Origin: Rotaria sordida
Lineage: Eukaryota > Rotifera > Eurotatoria > Philodinida > Philodinidae
Assembly (NCBI GenBank): GCA_905250125.1
Contig: CAJNOL010000312.1
Coordinates: forward strand, 99,581 to 163,580
Length of the DNA stretch: 64,000 nt
Reading direction: 5' to 3'
Made by a program: the position numbers and the translations under genes. Under the pieces are notes generated by a model. That model ran no database searches. It worked only from the letters and a program-made list of their open reading frames with translations, and was not told the DNA's origin. Of the stretch, positions 51,201-63,021 are shown piece by piece. How positions within the stretch are numbered: position 1 is the first letter of the stretch; every line of letters starts with the position of its first letter.

Positions 51201-54200
51201 ATTTGGATTAAGAGAAAACTCATACTCTCCGTATTGTTTCTCTTCAACATTTATCCATTCGATATTTTCATTTTTCTAGTGACAAATTTTGTTCAATTTA
51301 GCACTCTAATATGTCTCGCCACTTGAAATTTCATCGTTATCATTAGTATTATTCCAGAATACTTACTTTTTCTGTTTCTTCAAGTAATTCTTTGTATTGA
51401 CTTTTAAATAGAAGTATTTTAATACGTTGTTGTAAACGTTTTATATCGCTAACCTATTTATAATAAATATATATTTTTCTTTTTAAACTATAAAATTTGA
51501 ACTTACAGCACAAAAATATTGTTCAGCATCAGGTAAATCATATATTTCATTTTTTAATTCTGAAAGTTTTTTTAATTCTTCTGGACTAGGAAATGATTTA
51601 TCTAATTGAGCAAGTAAATCACTCGTTAAATGTTCACTATCACAAGCAAGAAGCCATTGACGAAATTGTTGTGGAGTTGATTTTAATTGACTAAACATAA
51701 TAGCTAGAAAAAAAAACGAATAACAATTGCATGATAAAAACAAATAAAAATTATCAAACCAAAATTTTGACCAGCACGTGGATCAAGTACACGAAATTCC
51801 TTTGTTTTTTTCGCTGTTGTTGTTGATGATGATTCATTATCACTATCAGCAAGATTTTTAACTGTTAAATAAGAAATATAATTTTTTTTTTGAATAATTG
51901 ATTAATTCATTTCATGGATACATACTAGGAGCTGATTTTGTAGCAAAATTTTCTTTAATTGTTGTAAAAAATGCTTTATTTTGAAAATTTTTTTCATCAA
52001 TATTTGCCCAAATTGATTCTTTTTTTATTGATTGTGGATTGATTTTATTCCAAGCTACTTTTTTTACAGCTTCACCAACAACATATTTTTGTTTTTTTTG
52101 GTAAATATTCAGGCACTGGTGGTGGACCTCAAAATAGTTTATAAAAAGAAAACTATCGATAGATAATTTCAAAACACGTTTTGTATATACCAAATGAAGG
52201 AGCATTCATGTTCATCATCGGTGGGGGTGGTGGACCTCCACTACCGGTCATTCCAGGAAATGGTGGAGGAGGTGGTGGTGGCGGTCCTCCGCTACCTACC
52301 ATACCTGGAAATGGTGGAGGAGGTGGCGGTGGTACACCACCTTCTGTCATCATTGGAGGTGCTGGTGGTATAAGACCTGGAAAAATGGTTTATTTCGATT
52401 TTTCTTTTCAAAAGGCGAGAAAGCAGAAGAATAAAACAAAAACATAAGCAAAAGCAAAAGAAGCAAATAAGCCACACGATTTAATCTGACCTGGCATAGG
52501 AGGAGGTGGTGGAGGAATATTTCCTGTAGATATATTTGTAGAGAATTATTCTTTTACTAACAATAAATCTTTTTTCTTTGTATTTTTTTTTTGAATATAT
52601 TACCTGGTGGTGGAGGTGGTGGCATTAAATCACCAGGTAATGGAGGTGGTGGTGGAATATTTCCTAATGATGGTGGCATCGGTGGCGGTGGTGGCGGCAT
52701 GTTGCCTGTTGATGATGGAAGAGGAGGTGGTGGTGGAATGTTACTAGCAGATCCAATAATCGATATTGATTCTCCAAAAATATCAGCGTATTGTTTTTTA
52801 AAATTAATTGCTGTTTCTGTATCGACCTATTCAAAAAAACAAATTTCAGTCAGTCGGGGATTTTTGTTTTTGTTTTGTTTTAATGAGAAGAATTCTTTTT
52901 CTTTTTCGTATACCTTGCTTAAAATATTTTCAAGTGCTTTTGTTAATTTTTCTCTTGTTTTTTCAAGATGTTCAACACGTTCTTTCATTAAATTAATTTG
53001 TATTTCATTTTCTGTTACTGTTAAATTATTGACAGCATTTCCAGCCATTTGTGATAAATCATGTAATGAACCATTACGTACTGATGATAGATGATCACTT
53101 AAACTTAGACCAGAATCTCCAATTGATTCACTATCCATTGAATATGTATCAAAATCAGGATCACATGCTGTTTTTGAAAAAACAATACGTGTTATACATT
53201 CATCAATTAAACGAAGATAAGAAAAACTTTAAAATAAAAATTATTTAATATTTAAAACAAAATATGAAAACAATTTCTATTAACAAACCGAATAGCTTGA
53301 TCATCTCGAATACAGATAAGTCGATTAATAATACTTGAAAGTATAGGTTCTGATGAAGTATTTTTTACTAAACCATATAAATAATCAAAACAAGCTTGAA
53401 GATCACTATAAGGAAAAAAAACAAATTTATTTTTTCTCTTTATTTAAAAAGAAAGAAGAAAGAAGAAATTTTAATATTCTTACGCCCATGTATTAGATAT
53501 TGATTCAAGTTTAATATTCATTGATTGATAATCATCATCAATGTGATGAAGAAATAAATTAATTTGTGTTAATAAATTATCTTTTTGTTTTGGATCTTCA
53601 CATTCATTAACTCGTTTTTGTAATTCCTATTGAATGAAAATTATAAAACGAAACAATAGAAAAATCTTATTTCTACTTCAAAACGTGATTTAAAACCAGA
53701 ACGAAATAATTCACTACGTAAATGATATCGATGTTCTGTTGATAATGTAACAAATATAGCATTGATACACATTAAAAAACTACTCTGAAATAGATAAAAA
53801 ATAAACAAATAACATAAAAACTAAAAGTTTAGTAGATTTTGATTTACATACAGCTATTTCTATTGTTCCATTAAGTTCATGAATTAGACATTCAAAACGT
53901 TCACGACCAGGACACCATTTTTGAGCAGATTTTGAAAGAAGTTGAACTATATTTTGACCATTAGAAGGACTAAAATTAAATGAAGTATTATTAGAATTTA
54001 TTTTCAATGAAGAATATTTGAAAACTTTTCTCTTCTTTAATATTTTATGCATTATTTATATAATCAAATATTAAAGGTCATAAACAAATTATTTGATGTT
54101 TTTAAATAATACAAGTAACTTGAAATCGACATTAGAGATGTGTAGGGTAAACTTTTTTCATATCTGTGTTCAGGCTGATAAGGCAAGTTCCCGAAGTTAT

Positions 54201-57200
54201 TCATCACTATTGAGTTGGGTCTATACACATCATGTAGATCCTAATAGGTTATAAATACTCTGAAAAGAGCTCTGGTTGCTAGCTGATTACTGCCGAGATA
54301 TTGCATTTTTAAGATATATTTTTAGTCAATGCCGTGGCTCCTTCAAGAATACTGGGAAAATTCATTTTTGAATTTCGATTTGAAACTTTCTATAGAGACA
54401 GAATCTAATGCGAATAGTTTGTGATGAAAGTTTCAGATTATTTCGTTATTCCTATTCTGAAATACATCTATAATAAAAGCTTATCTTCTAGACGGTTCTT
54501 ATACACTGGTAAATTTGATGCTCTTATTTCCGAAATTTGAAAATGATTAGCTAAGGGTCCGAATTATTATCAGGATATTCATAACTCATGAGGATCTACA
54601 TGATGTACATAGTCCAGACTCCAAAGCGATTAACTAGTTGGGAGACTTCTCTCATAAAAAAAATTTGCTTACCTTTATCCTACCCTATTCTGTATATCTC
54701 TAATCGACATCTATGTTAAGAACTAATATATTTGATTCTTTGAATATTGACAGGTATAAATGAATCTATGTCCCAACAGGAGGAAAATGCAATAATATTC
54801 TTTTTCAACTTTTCAATACTTTTGTTTTTTTTCTTTTTGTATTAGACATAAAAGCTAATGGCACGAAGACGAATGATACTCTATGGAATAGTTTTATGAT
54901 AAATTTTCATCTATTGTTTTGATCTATGTTCATACTTCACTATAAGGACAATAAATAAACTTATAATAGATCACAAAAATATTTACTGTATATAATCCTA
55001 TATATTTCAACTAAATAAAAAATTGAATTATAAAATTTACTTATTTTCATTTGGCATAGCCAATGCAAATAAAAGAATTGCACATGTAAATTTAGTTTTA
55101 TTTGAACGTTCATCATTTTCCGAATATAAAATATTTAATACATCAATTGTAATTTCAGCTATATCTTTTGCAAGTGATTCTTTCATGGAATTAAAATTCC
55201 AACCAAGATTAAGATAATTTTTAAATGCTTCAATACCAGCAGCAAGTATTTCATATAATGTACTTTGTTTTTCACGACGTTCATCACCATCACGATTAAT
55301 TTTTCTATTTCAAAAAACAAAAAATTTTTATCTTATTTTCTTTTGAAATATTAAAATCAATTAAAATATACTCTCGTGTATATTGTATTTTAGTGATACA
55401 TGCTCGCATTGCTTTAAGCATTGCATTTGGACCATTATAATTTTCACCAAATACTTTACTCCATTTTAAACCATATTTTTTTAATGAAAATGCAACACGT
55501 TCAAATGTTTCTTTACTATTTTTTGAATAAATATTATCAATAGTAACATTATTTAAACATTGAATTTGATATTCAGGTGATTTAGCACCACTCATTTCAT
55601 TCTAGATTAAATTATTATATTAATTGTCTTCTTGGTTAGTTTTTTTTTTTAATATTTTAACTTACAGTGGCAAGTTTATAATGTGAAATAAGCATTTCTC
55701 TCATATGTGCTGTTGTTGTTTGTTCAAACATTTTCTTTTTTGTTTCATTTCCTTCCAATAAATCATCCTTAAATATTCAAAATTTATTAGTATCTTATTA
55801 ATAAAAAAAAAAGAAAATAATTACTAACCATAACAGATTTAAAACGTTCTCGTACTTCATCATCATTAAGTGTACTAACATCAAGATCATTAGATGTTGT
55901 AGATGATGAAACTATAGTTGAATCAGATGCACCATAAAGTATAAATGTACTTTCATTAGGAGCATTTAAATGATTTCCTTTATTATTAGAACTTGATGCA
56001 TTATTACCAGAATTCATTCCAAATGGAAGTGGAGCACGTGATTTTCCAGCTGATTTTCTCATTGATTTCTAAAATTTAATTTAATTTAGTTTATGTTTCT
56101 ATAGCAAGAATCATATCATTTCAAATATTCGATGATAAATATTTCTGAAATCCATCTTTTATTATACATAAGGTATGTACACAATTCAAACTTTTTGCAA
56201 AATTGTTTTTTTCTTCAAATGTTTTTTTTGCAAACCCAGATAGAGTGCATCCAATTACCTAGAAAAATTGTTTATTCAGTTTCGTTTTGAAAAATCTCGA
56301 ATTTTAGATGTCATAACAAAAAAAAATGTCAATTTCTCAAGCGTCCGTGAATATAATATGGTTTCTCGTTCTTTGCAACAATGTAAATATTTATATCTCG
56401 ATTCTCAACATAAAATTGAAATACATAAAGAAATCTTAAAGTTACTCTGTTTGTATTCAATTTTTGTGTTGCAACCCAGAAAAAAATATTTGGTGTCGTA
56501 CAGAACAAAAAAACATGTTATATTCACTGATTATATGAAAAAGTGACATTCTTCCTCAATAAATGGATGCGCTCTATCTAATTACACACACCTTATTATA
56601 TCAATGAATTGATAGGGATACTCTCGTTTTTAAGGTTTCTGCTGTCGTTTTAAACTAACATGGATAAGTGATAACTCAATGAAGCCTTTGTAGAATATGA
56701 TCTCATTAACGCAAGTAATAAATTCTTCATTTGGACGTTTTTCTTTTCAAATTCTGTTATTTAATTATCCATCTATTTATAATGAACAAATACATTATGT
56801 CATATCGTTAGTGCAATATATGTCTATATTAACACATCAATAGCATTATATAGGCAATATATTACAATTCCACTAAATTAATCTAGAATATTTTGTTTTT
56901 GTCAAATACAATAGACTTATAAAAGAAACATTATGGGTTTACAATAAGTACAGAATGATATTTATATGCTATAATATAAGTTTAGAATTTCAATATATTA
57001 TCGTTTATAACTGTTTTATACTATAGTTGTCAGACCACAACAAAAAAAGCTATGCATATTGAAAAGAGAACATATGTCGTACTTAATGTAAATTTAATGT
57101 AAAAATATGAATGAATGCAAGAGTAATTTTATCAAAATAAAAAAAAATCATAAAATCTAATTAAAATTATTCTTAAAGAAAATGTCTTCTTAGTTATAAT

Positions 57201-57376
57201 ACATAATCTATAAAACTTACCATAAATATTTGTGAAAGTGTTCCACCCTAGATAATCAAAACAAAACTAAAAATTTCCTTAAAATTAAATATTTTTATTG
57301 TTTTGTTTACCGTATTTCCTTTTGTCTTAGTTTTTCCTTCTTTTGTCTCACGTTCTTGATTTCCATCATCACTCAT
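48250..57376 (-). CDS. DIAPH: Diaphanous-related formin (frameshift at FH1-FH2 junction)
   Basis: Rho-regulated actin nucleator and elongator. Twenty-four exons from 57311-57376 down to 48791-48999 join in phase except for one base. They give about 1263 residues. The GBD/FH3 region is about 146-400, including NAIFVTLSTEHRYHLRSEL. The dimerisation region has ADLQACFDYLYGLV and RLIDECITRIV. A coiled coil (about 545-575) precedes an FH1 of poly-Pro blocks (about 590-724). FH2 is about 725-1110, with LVLTIGNYMNSS and DPKKCPLNEFF. A DAD (DTDVVSNLMSVL ... RRVRR) starts near 1163. In the exon 51926-52127 an A8 run (plus 52092-52099) has one base too many, so the frame breaks after EYLPK. The C-terminus is uncertain: after the donor at 48789-48790 two small downstream exons (near 48505-48545 and 48250-48380) fit poorly in phase; read-through stops at 48671. 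Confidence 0.9.
50259..50800. mobile_element. Foldback element in formin intron
   Basis: Long imperfect palindrome within the intron 50248-51366. Left-arm words GTTTGGACTGATG, TAGCACAAGGTAT, GAACAACAGAATTT and TTGCTCATATGTAGTTCTTGT all recur as reverse complements between about 50590 and 50765. The arms are about 230 bp with an AT-rich loop of about 80 bp. There is no coding content. Confidence 0.8.
54133..54702. mobile_element. hAT-like palindromic MITE with 8-bp target duplication
   Basis: Lies in the formin intron 53970-55040. It is flanked by an exact 8-bp direct repeat ATCGACAT (54125-54132 and 54703-54710). It begins TAGAGATGTG and ends with the complement of TAGAGATATA. Arms share ACATCATGTAGATCCT and GTTAT-AATA-TCTGA over roughly 170 bp or more. 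Eight-base duplications and YAGRG-type ends are typical of hAT elements. No transposase is present. Confidence 0.85.
56168..56596. mobile_element. Inverted-repeat element in formin intron
   Basis: Lies in the intron 56069-57220. The ends are ATAAGGTATGTAC on the left and the complement of ATAAGGTGTGTGT on the right. Inner blocks GATAGAGTGCATCCA and GATAGAGCGCATCCA are inverted, as are the GTGAATATAA-ATG blocks. A 92-codon open frame inside (56268-56546) looks incidental. Confidence 0.7.
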
Positions 57377-57459
57377 TATTATTATTATTATTATCTAATT
57401 CAATTTAATTTTCAAAATATCTTATCTAAAATACGAACAAAGAAAAGTCTCATTTCTAT

Positions 57460-60094
57460 TTATGATACAATTGAATTTTTAATTAAATTTCCATAAATTT
57501 TTGCATTCTGTCGATTTTGATGTTTTATTATCATTGCACATAAACGATCATTTTCATATTGTCGTTTTTGTTTTAAATATGTATTGTTTGTTGTTTTTAT
57601 ATTTGGTATAATACGATGATGATATTTAGTATTATGACGATAAATTTGATTAACACGCTCTTTTGATTGTTGAATAAATGAAGATTTTCGTTGTTGAAAT
57701 GCATCTTGTAAAGATGGACTATCTTCACTATTATTATTATTATTATTATTTAATGAATTTAAAGGTAAAAAAAATGTTAATGATGATGAAGATATTTGTT
57801 TTGATTGTTTAATTATTTGTTGAATTTGTTTTAATAGAACTGCTTGTTTCTGTTGACAAGCAATTAATTCGTTAAATAATTCATGTAATAAAGATGATTG
57901 ATCACTATTCTTTGATAATGTCTGAATAGAAAGAGCATAAAAATAAAAATAAAAATCAATATTATTTTTGTATGAATTTTTATGATAGGTTATAAATATA
58001 TATTTTTTTTGTTAAGTGAAAATGTATTTTCAATAGAATCGTGTTAAAAAATAAGAGTTTCGAGAAATTTTTTTTTTGAATAAGAAATGTGTTGAATACA
58101 ATGATTGCAATCAAGTAAGAAAGAAGAAAAAAAAAAAAGAAAAATTTCAATTTTTTTTCTTTTTCTATTTAACTTGAAGGATTTTTTATAGTACTTTGTC
58201 AATGTGAAAAGAGAGTCAAGAACAAAATTCTTTTTGTTAAAGTTAAATGAAATAATCTAAGGTTCGAAATTTATTATTTTAATAATAAACCTACATAACT
58301 TACTGATTGATTCGTTTCGATTTCATCTGTTATAGATTTTTCTTCATTTGTTTTTATGCTTTGTTTTTTCATAGATACTTCTGAATAAAGAATCATATCG
58401 TCATCATTTTGTGATGCTATTGATAATGATGATGATAATGATAATGATTGTTGAATGTCTAAACAAGTAAAACAATATGCAAAAAACTGAAATTGAAACC
58501 ATTGTTTTTCTTGTATTCTATCAAAGGTTTCAATAGTTCGATTCTCTGTTTAATTATCGATATGATGCTAGTAAAATTTAACCTTTCGATTCGATATATA
58601 ATGTCATACGTGCAGTTGTTTGAAATGTTTTTATCGTGTTGAGTTCGAACAATAAATCATCGTTTGCAAACAGTTAAACAATAATAGAGGTTATTGTAAA
58701 GAATTCCTAAGAACAAGATTTCAAATATGAAATGGAATTTTTCTTACGATATTTTTTTAAGCTATGTTAATCCATCGATCCGATTAAAAGTCATATATAA
58801 GATTCATGATGAATAATACTCCCACGTGACATCATTGACACCTTTTTCTATGCACTTATGTTTTATTTTTTAGGTGTATGTTATTCATTCTGTGATGCAA
58901 ACGATACCTGCAGGTTCATAATTAGTTATTGGATGAGATCTATAGTTCTTTGATTTTGTTGATGGTGACTTGGTATAATAATTTTCATCCGATGATAATT
59001 GAATAATATCTGTTGAAGTTCGTAATTTCTGTTGAAGAGAAAAAAGAAATATTCTGTATTATTTTGAATTTCTCATCTTACAGTTTCAAGTTGTTTTGTA
59101 ATAAGTTCCCAATCGATATTATCATCTTCTGTATCATTATTATTATATGATGAAGATGATAAACTATGAGTATCCGAATCAAATGATAAATCATGAATAG
59201 TATGTGATTTATTAATTGTATGAATTCGTGTAAATGATTGTGGTTCGGATGCAAGAGAAGAGAAATTGTTTCTGTCTTTTGAAGTTATACGATCTGTATG
59301 AGTTTGAATCATTTCTAAAAGTAAATGTAAAATCGAGGAAAAAAAACGGATTGCGTAGGAGTTAAGAAAAAGAATATATAAATGAAAGGATTAGTTACTA
59401 GTAATCTGTATTTAATCAAAACAATCATCATTTGTAACTTTGAAAAAGAGAAGACATTTCTTCTTCGTGTATATGTGTGTGTGTCTATATCGTTGTTCGT
59501 AGGTCTTCATTTTGTGTAAATAAAAAACAAAAACTCTAATGAATTGTCAAGGTATTGTTAACTTATCTCAAACTATCAGTTGAAATAAAACAATAAGACA
59601 ACGAAAAGAAGAGGAAAGGTTTTGCCTTTTTCTTTTTTTTTTTTTGTGTGTGTGATTTCGATTCATCAAGGCTGAGTCAAACAAAAGATAGTATGAATCA
59701 TTTATTGCTCACTACGTAAATTTAAAGTGTGACGAAAGAAAAAAAAAAGTAAAAATAAGTCATACTAGATGGCGTTAGAGCGCTGTGTATAATATGAATT
59801 AAACGTTTTTCTTCTAAACAAAACTAATCAATAATGAAAATGTATGTTTCTAATGCAATGAAAATTCATACATAATACATTCTCAATGAAAAATATTGAA
59901 AATTACCAAGATGTAATGAGCGAAACATGTGATTTCAAGTACTTTAGTTTTGATCACTACACTTTATTGCCCAGAAGTATTGATCAAAACTGCTTTCGAC
60001 CAACGAAGAGAATCATATTGGTTAAAGTAAATTAGATGATATTACTAGATGAAAAAAACGATTTTTATAAACAGTATTAATATTACTTACTCAT
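57460..60094 (-). CDS. ALMS-motif protein (ALMS1/CEP295/C10orf90-type C-terminus)
   Basis: Probably a centriole or basal-body protein, by analogy with vertebrate ALMS-motif proteins. Five exons (60091-60094, 59082-59314, 58908-59028, 58304-58458, 57460-57921) join in phase to 324 residues. The first coding exon is only ATGA followed by GTAAGT; the next exon then gives M-K-M-I-Q, with a second Met at residue 3 as an alternative start. The N-terminal 170 residues are Ser/Asp/Thr-rich and disordered-looking. A Gln/Leu coiled coil covers about 182-212. The ALMS motif starts near 241: SLQDAFQQRKSSFIQQSKERV, matching the SLQEAL...PxFIxRSxERxxR pattern, followed by a basic helical region to the end. 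The protein is far shorter than ALMS1 or CEP295, so it may be a family member reduced to the targeting end. The stop lies 83 bp upstream of the formin start. Confidence 0.8.
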
Positions 60095-60931
60095 TGTACA
60101 GAACAGAAAGTTTAATATTCATCAAAAAAAAAAGATTTTTTTCTTAAAGCTCAAAGAAATTGAAATTAAATTAAAAAACTTCTTTGATCTAAAAGATGTA
60201 GAAATATCTTCGTGATTTTCTAGTCTGATACCTTACTTGAGGACGTCAAGTTTAGATTGTCATCTATTCTCAATTGTTGCATTTATATTTCAAACAGAAG
60301 ATAAGGCTTCTTTTTCCTCTTGCTCGCTTCATGCATTTGAAAGTTGAGGTGAGTCAGTCAAATAAAAGAAATTTTAAAGTAAACATATTATATCAAATGA
60401 TAATACTTATTGAACATCTATTTGAGTTCAAAAAAACAACAGCTTCATTTTAAAATCAATTTTGAATGAACTTTTTTTTTATTTCGTGACACTCTTTTTT
60501 ATCTTTTAATCGTTTATTTAAAGATTTTCGACTAAATAATTCATTGTTATGAAATTCAATAAATCAATTTCATGGTTTTATTTGTTTTGAATGTTTATCA
60601 TTAAAATTATTGAATACAATTTCAGATTAGATCATTTGACGAGATTTTTTCGTCATACTAAACGAGAATAGTGTCTAATTACTTGTAGATAAATTTGCCA
60701 AAAAAATTTATTATAGAGCAGATTTAGATACATAAATAAAAAATTATTAAGAGAAAATATGAATATAGAAAAGAAGAAAATCAATATTTTTTTATTCCCA
60801 AGATATTCATTCAATGTTAATGTTTGTTGTTTCAAACGTTCTTCTAAATTATGTAATTGTGCATTTCGGTTTATAAATAACTTTTTTCATGGAAGTAATT
60901 TAACGTAAGTGAAGTTAGCGTCCGATTCAAG

Positions 60932-61158
60932 TAATTCTGCCGCCGATTCGCCCAGGAACATGTTCCAAGTGTTCCATTTGTGTTCCAAGTACAACTTGAT
61001 GAGCTCTATCGAATGGTGTATTCAGAGTTTACGTAGCTCAAACTATGTCTTCGCAAACCTCAAAATACTAGTCCAAAAGTATGAGAAATAGTCCATCAGC
61101 ATAGTAATTCTATCGCCGATTCGTTCAGGAACATGTTCCAAGTGTTTCATTTGTGTTG
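60932..61158 (+). repeat. Direct repeat, 173-bp period, truncated second copy
   Basis: GTAATTCTGCCGCCGATTCG at 60932 recurs as GTAATTCTATCGCCGATTCG at 61105, and both continue AGGAACATGTTCCAAGTGTT. The second copy stops after CATTTGTGTT, exactly where the large foldback begins. The transposon therefore appears to have inserted into a tandem repeat. Confidence 0.75.
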
Positions 61159-62744
61159 AGGGATGTCATAATATCCGAAACTCGGATATCGAGATTCTCA
61201 AACATCGCCATATCCTTAAAGAGTGAGGATTTTGAGTGAATTTGGTGTAACAAGATGCATACCCAAAATGGGTGGGTATGTGTGTGGGGTGTGGGTGTGG
61301 GCAGGGGTGTCGCATCAGTGTTAGCATTAGCATTAATGTAATACTAATCCTAATACTTTGGCATTAGGATTTATCATTAACACTAACGCTTTCGTATTAA
61401 TGGCACTAGTGTTAATTAATGCAAGGTGTTAGAATGAAATCAGCATTAATTTTAATGCTAATGCCTCCTAGTTGTGCCTACCAGGCTAAAATTACATGAG
61501 ATGCTACTGGCAATCCTAGTTTGCTAGTAGCATCACCTGGAATGCTTCTAGCGTTGCTTTAAATGACACTAAAATTGCTAAGAATGCTAGAAGCATTCTG
61601 TGGCTGCTAGTAGCTTCCAAGGGCCGCTAGTAGCATCCCAGGACTGCTAGGTGCATCCAAGGACTGCTAGTATCATTCTACGAATGCTGAAGGCTTCCCA
61701 GATGGTGCTACTAGAATTAGGGATGAGTTTAGTAGTATCCCAGGAACACTGGAAGCATCGAAGATGATGCTTGTGGCATCCCAGTAATCCGAACGCATCC
61801 CTGATGCTGCTACAGGTATCCCAGGTGATGCTAGTAGGATGCCAGGTGATGCTAATAGTATCTCAGGACTGCTAGCAGTATCTCAGGAATGCTAGAGACT
61901 TCTCAGGTGGTGCTGGTGGCATCCCAGGACTGCTAGTAGGATGTCAGAAATGCTAGATGCTACCAAGGTAAGGCTATTAGCATCTCTGGACTGCCAGAGG
62001 CACTCCTGGTGATGTTAGTAGCATCCCAGGCATGTCAGACGCATCTCTGGTGATACTAATAGGCACCCAAGTGATGCTAGTTGGAACCCAGGTGATGTTA
62101 GTGGTATATCTGGGGTGCTAGTAGGACCTCAAAATGCTAGAGACTTCCCAGGTGGTGCTAGTAGTATATGGAGAATGCCAGAGGCTACCAAGGTGAGGCT
62201 ATTAGCATCCCAGGTGAATCTAATACCATCCCAGGTATACTAGAGGCTTCCCGGATGATGCTAGTAGCGTCTCATGTAATTTCAGACTTATAGGCACAAC
62301 TAGGAGGCAGTAGCATTAAGAATTAATGCTAATTTAATGCTAATACCTTGCATTAATTAACGGTAATGTCATCAGTGCCAAAGCATTAGTATTGGCATTA
62401 ATTAATGCTAATGCTAACACTAATGGGACCTCCTGCCGCATCCTACCTACACCCACATCCACACGGATACCCCACACCCGCACCCACACCCACACCCCAC
62501 GCCCACACCCGCATTCACACCCCCACCCACCCATTTTGGGTATTCATCTCGTTACACCAAATTTACTCAAAATCCTCAACTTTTTAAGGTAGGGTATCCA
62601 TTTTGGGTATCCATCTCATTACACCAAATTCACTCAAAATCCTCAACTTTACAAGATAGGGTATCCATTTTGGGTATCCACTCTGACGGATATCGTGACT
62701 AGTATCTCCCAGATACCCAGCCTTTGGATATTATGACATCTCTG
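61158..62744. mobile_element. Large hAT-like foldback element with minisatellite core, about 1.58 kb
   Basis: The ends are inverted copies of GATGTCATAATATCC (61162-61176 and 62726-62740). On the right the end extends to CAGAGATGTC, a hAT-like terminus. Arms of about 330 bp share ATACCCAAAATGGGTGGG, GGGTGTGGG-rich tracts, GTTAGCATTAGCATTAAT and GCCTCCTAGTTGTGCCTA as reverse complements. The core (about 61490-62290) is a degenerate array of GATGCTAGTAGCATCCCAGG-like units. No transposase is visible. Target duplication is unclear. Confidence 0.8.
61490..62290. repeat. Degenerate minisatellite, unit about 20-27 bp
   Basis: Dozens of imperfect copies of TGCTAGTAGCATCCCAGG in one main orientation, bounded by inverted copies of AATTACATGAGA. 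GC content is clearly above the AT-rich surroundings. Confidence 0.75.
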
Positions 62745-63021
62745 TCTGTAGAGCACATAAACAAAAGAAATCATTTTCTAAAAATTTTTTACTAAAAAAG
62801 ACGAGAATACCCTTAAACTTTGTCATTTTTATCAATCAATTAATCCCGATTTCATTGTTTTTAGTTCTTTAGTCATATATATATAATATTTCATGTTTTT
62901 ATCAAATAAATCAACAAAAAAAAATCTACGTAAATATAAATATAAATATACAAATCAAAATGAGAAACTTTTTGATATCGAGCAGATGTAACATAGGAAA
63001 TTAAACAGAAGAATAAAGTTT

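Larger units (their letters stand above)
60095..63021. other. Intergenic region dominated by a 1.58-kb palindromic element
   Basis: Contains a coding-like fragment on the minus strand (about 60785-60860, NLEERLKQQTLTLNEYL). It also holds a direct repeat of about 54 bp (60932-60985 and 61105-61158) and the large foldback 61158-62744. The remaining spacers show nothing I can support. Confidence 0.5.

Noticed and set aside
52181..53094. Plus-strand Gly-rich ORFs
   Set aside because: They are the antisense of the formin FH1 poly-Pro exons.
62340..62592. His/Pro/Thr-rich ORFs on both strands
   Set aside because: They come from the GGGTGTGGG-type tracts of the palindromic element, not a gene.
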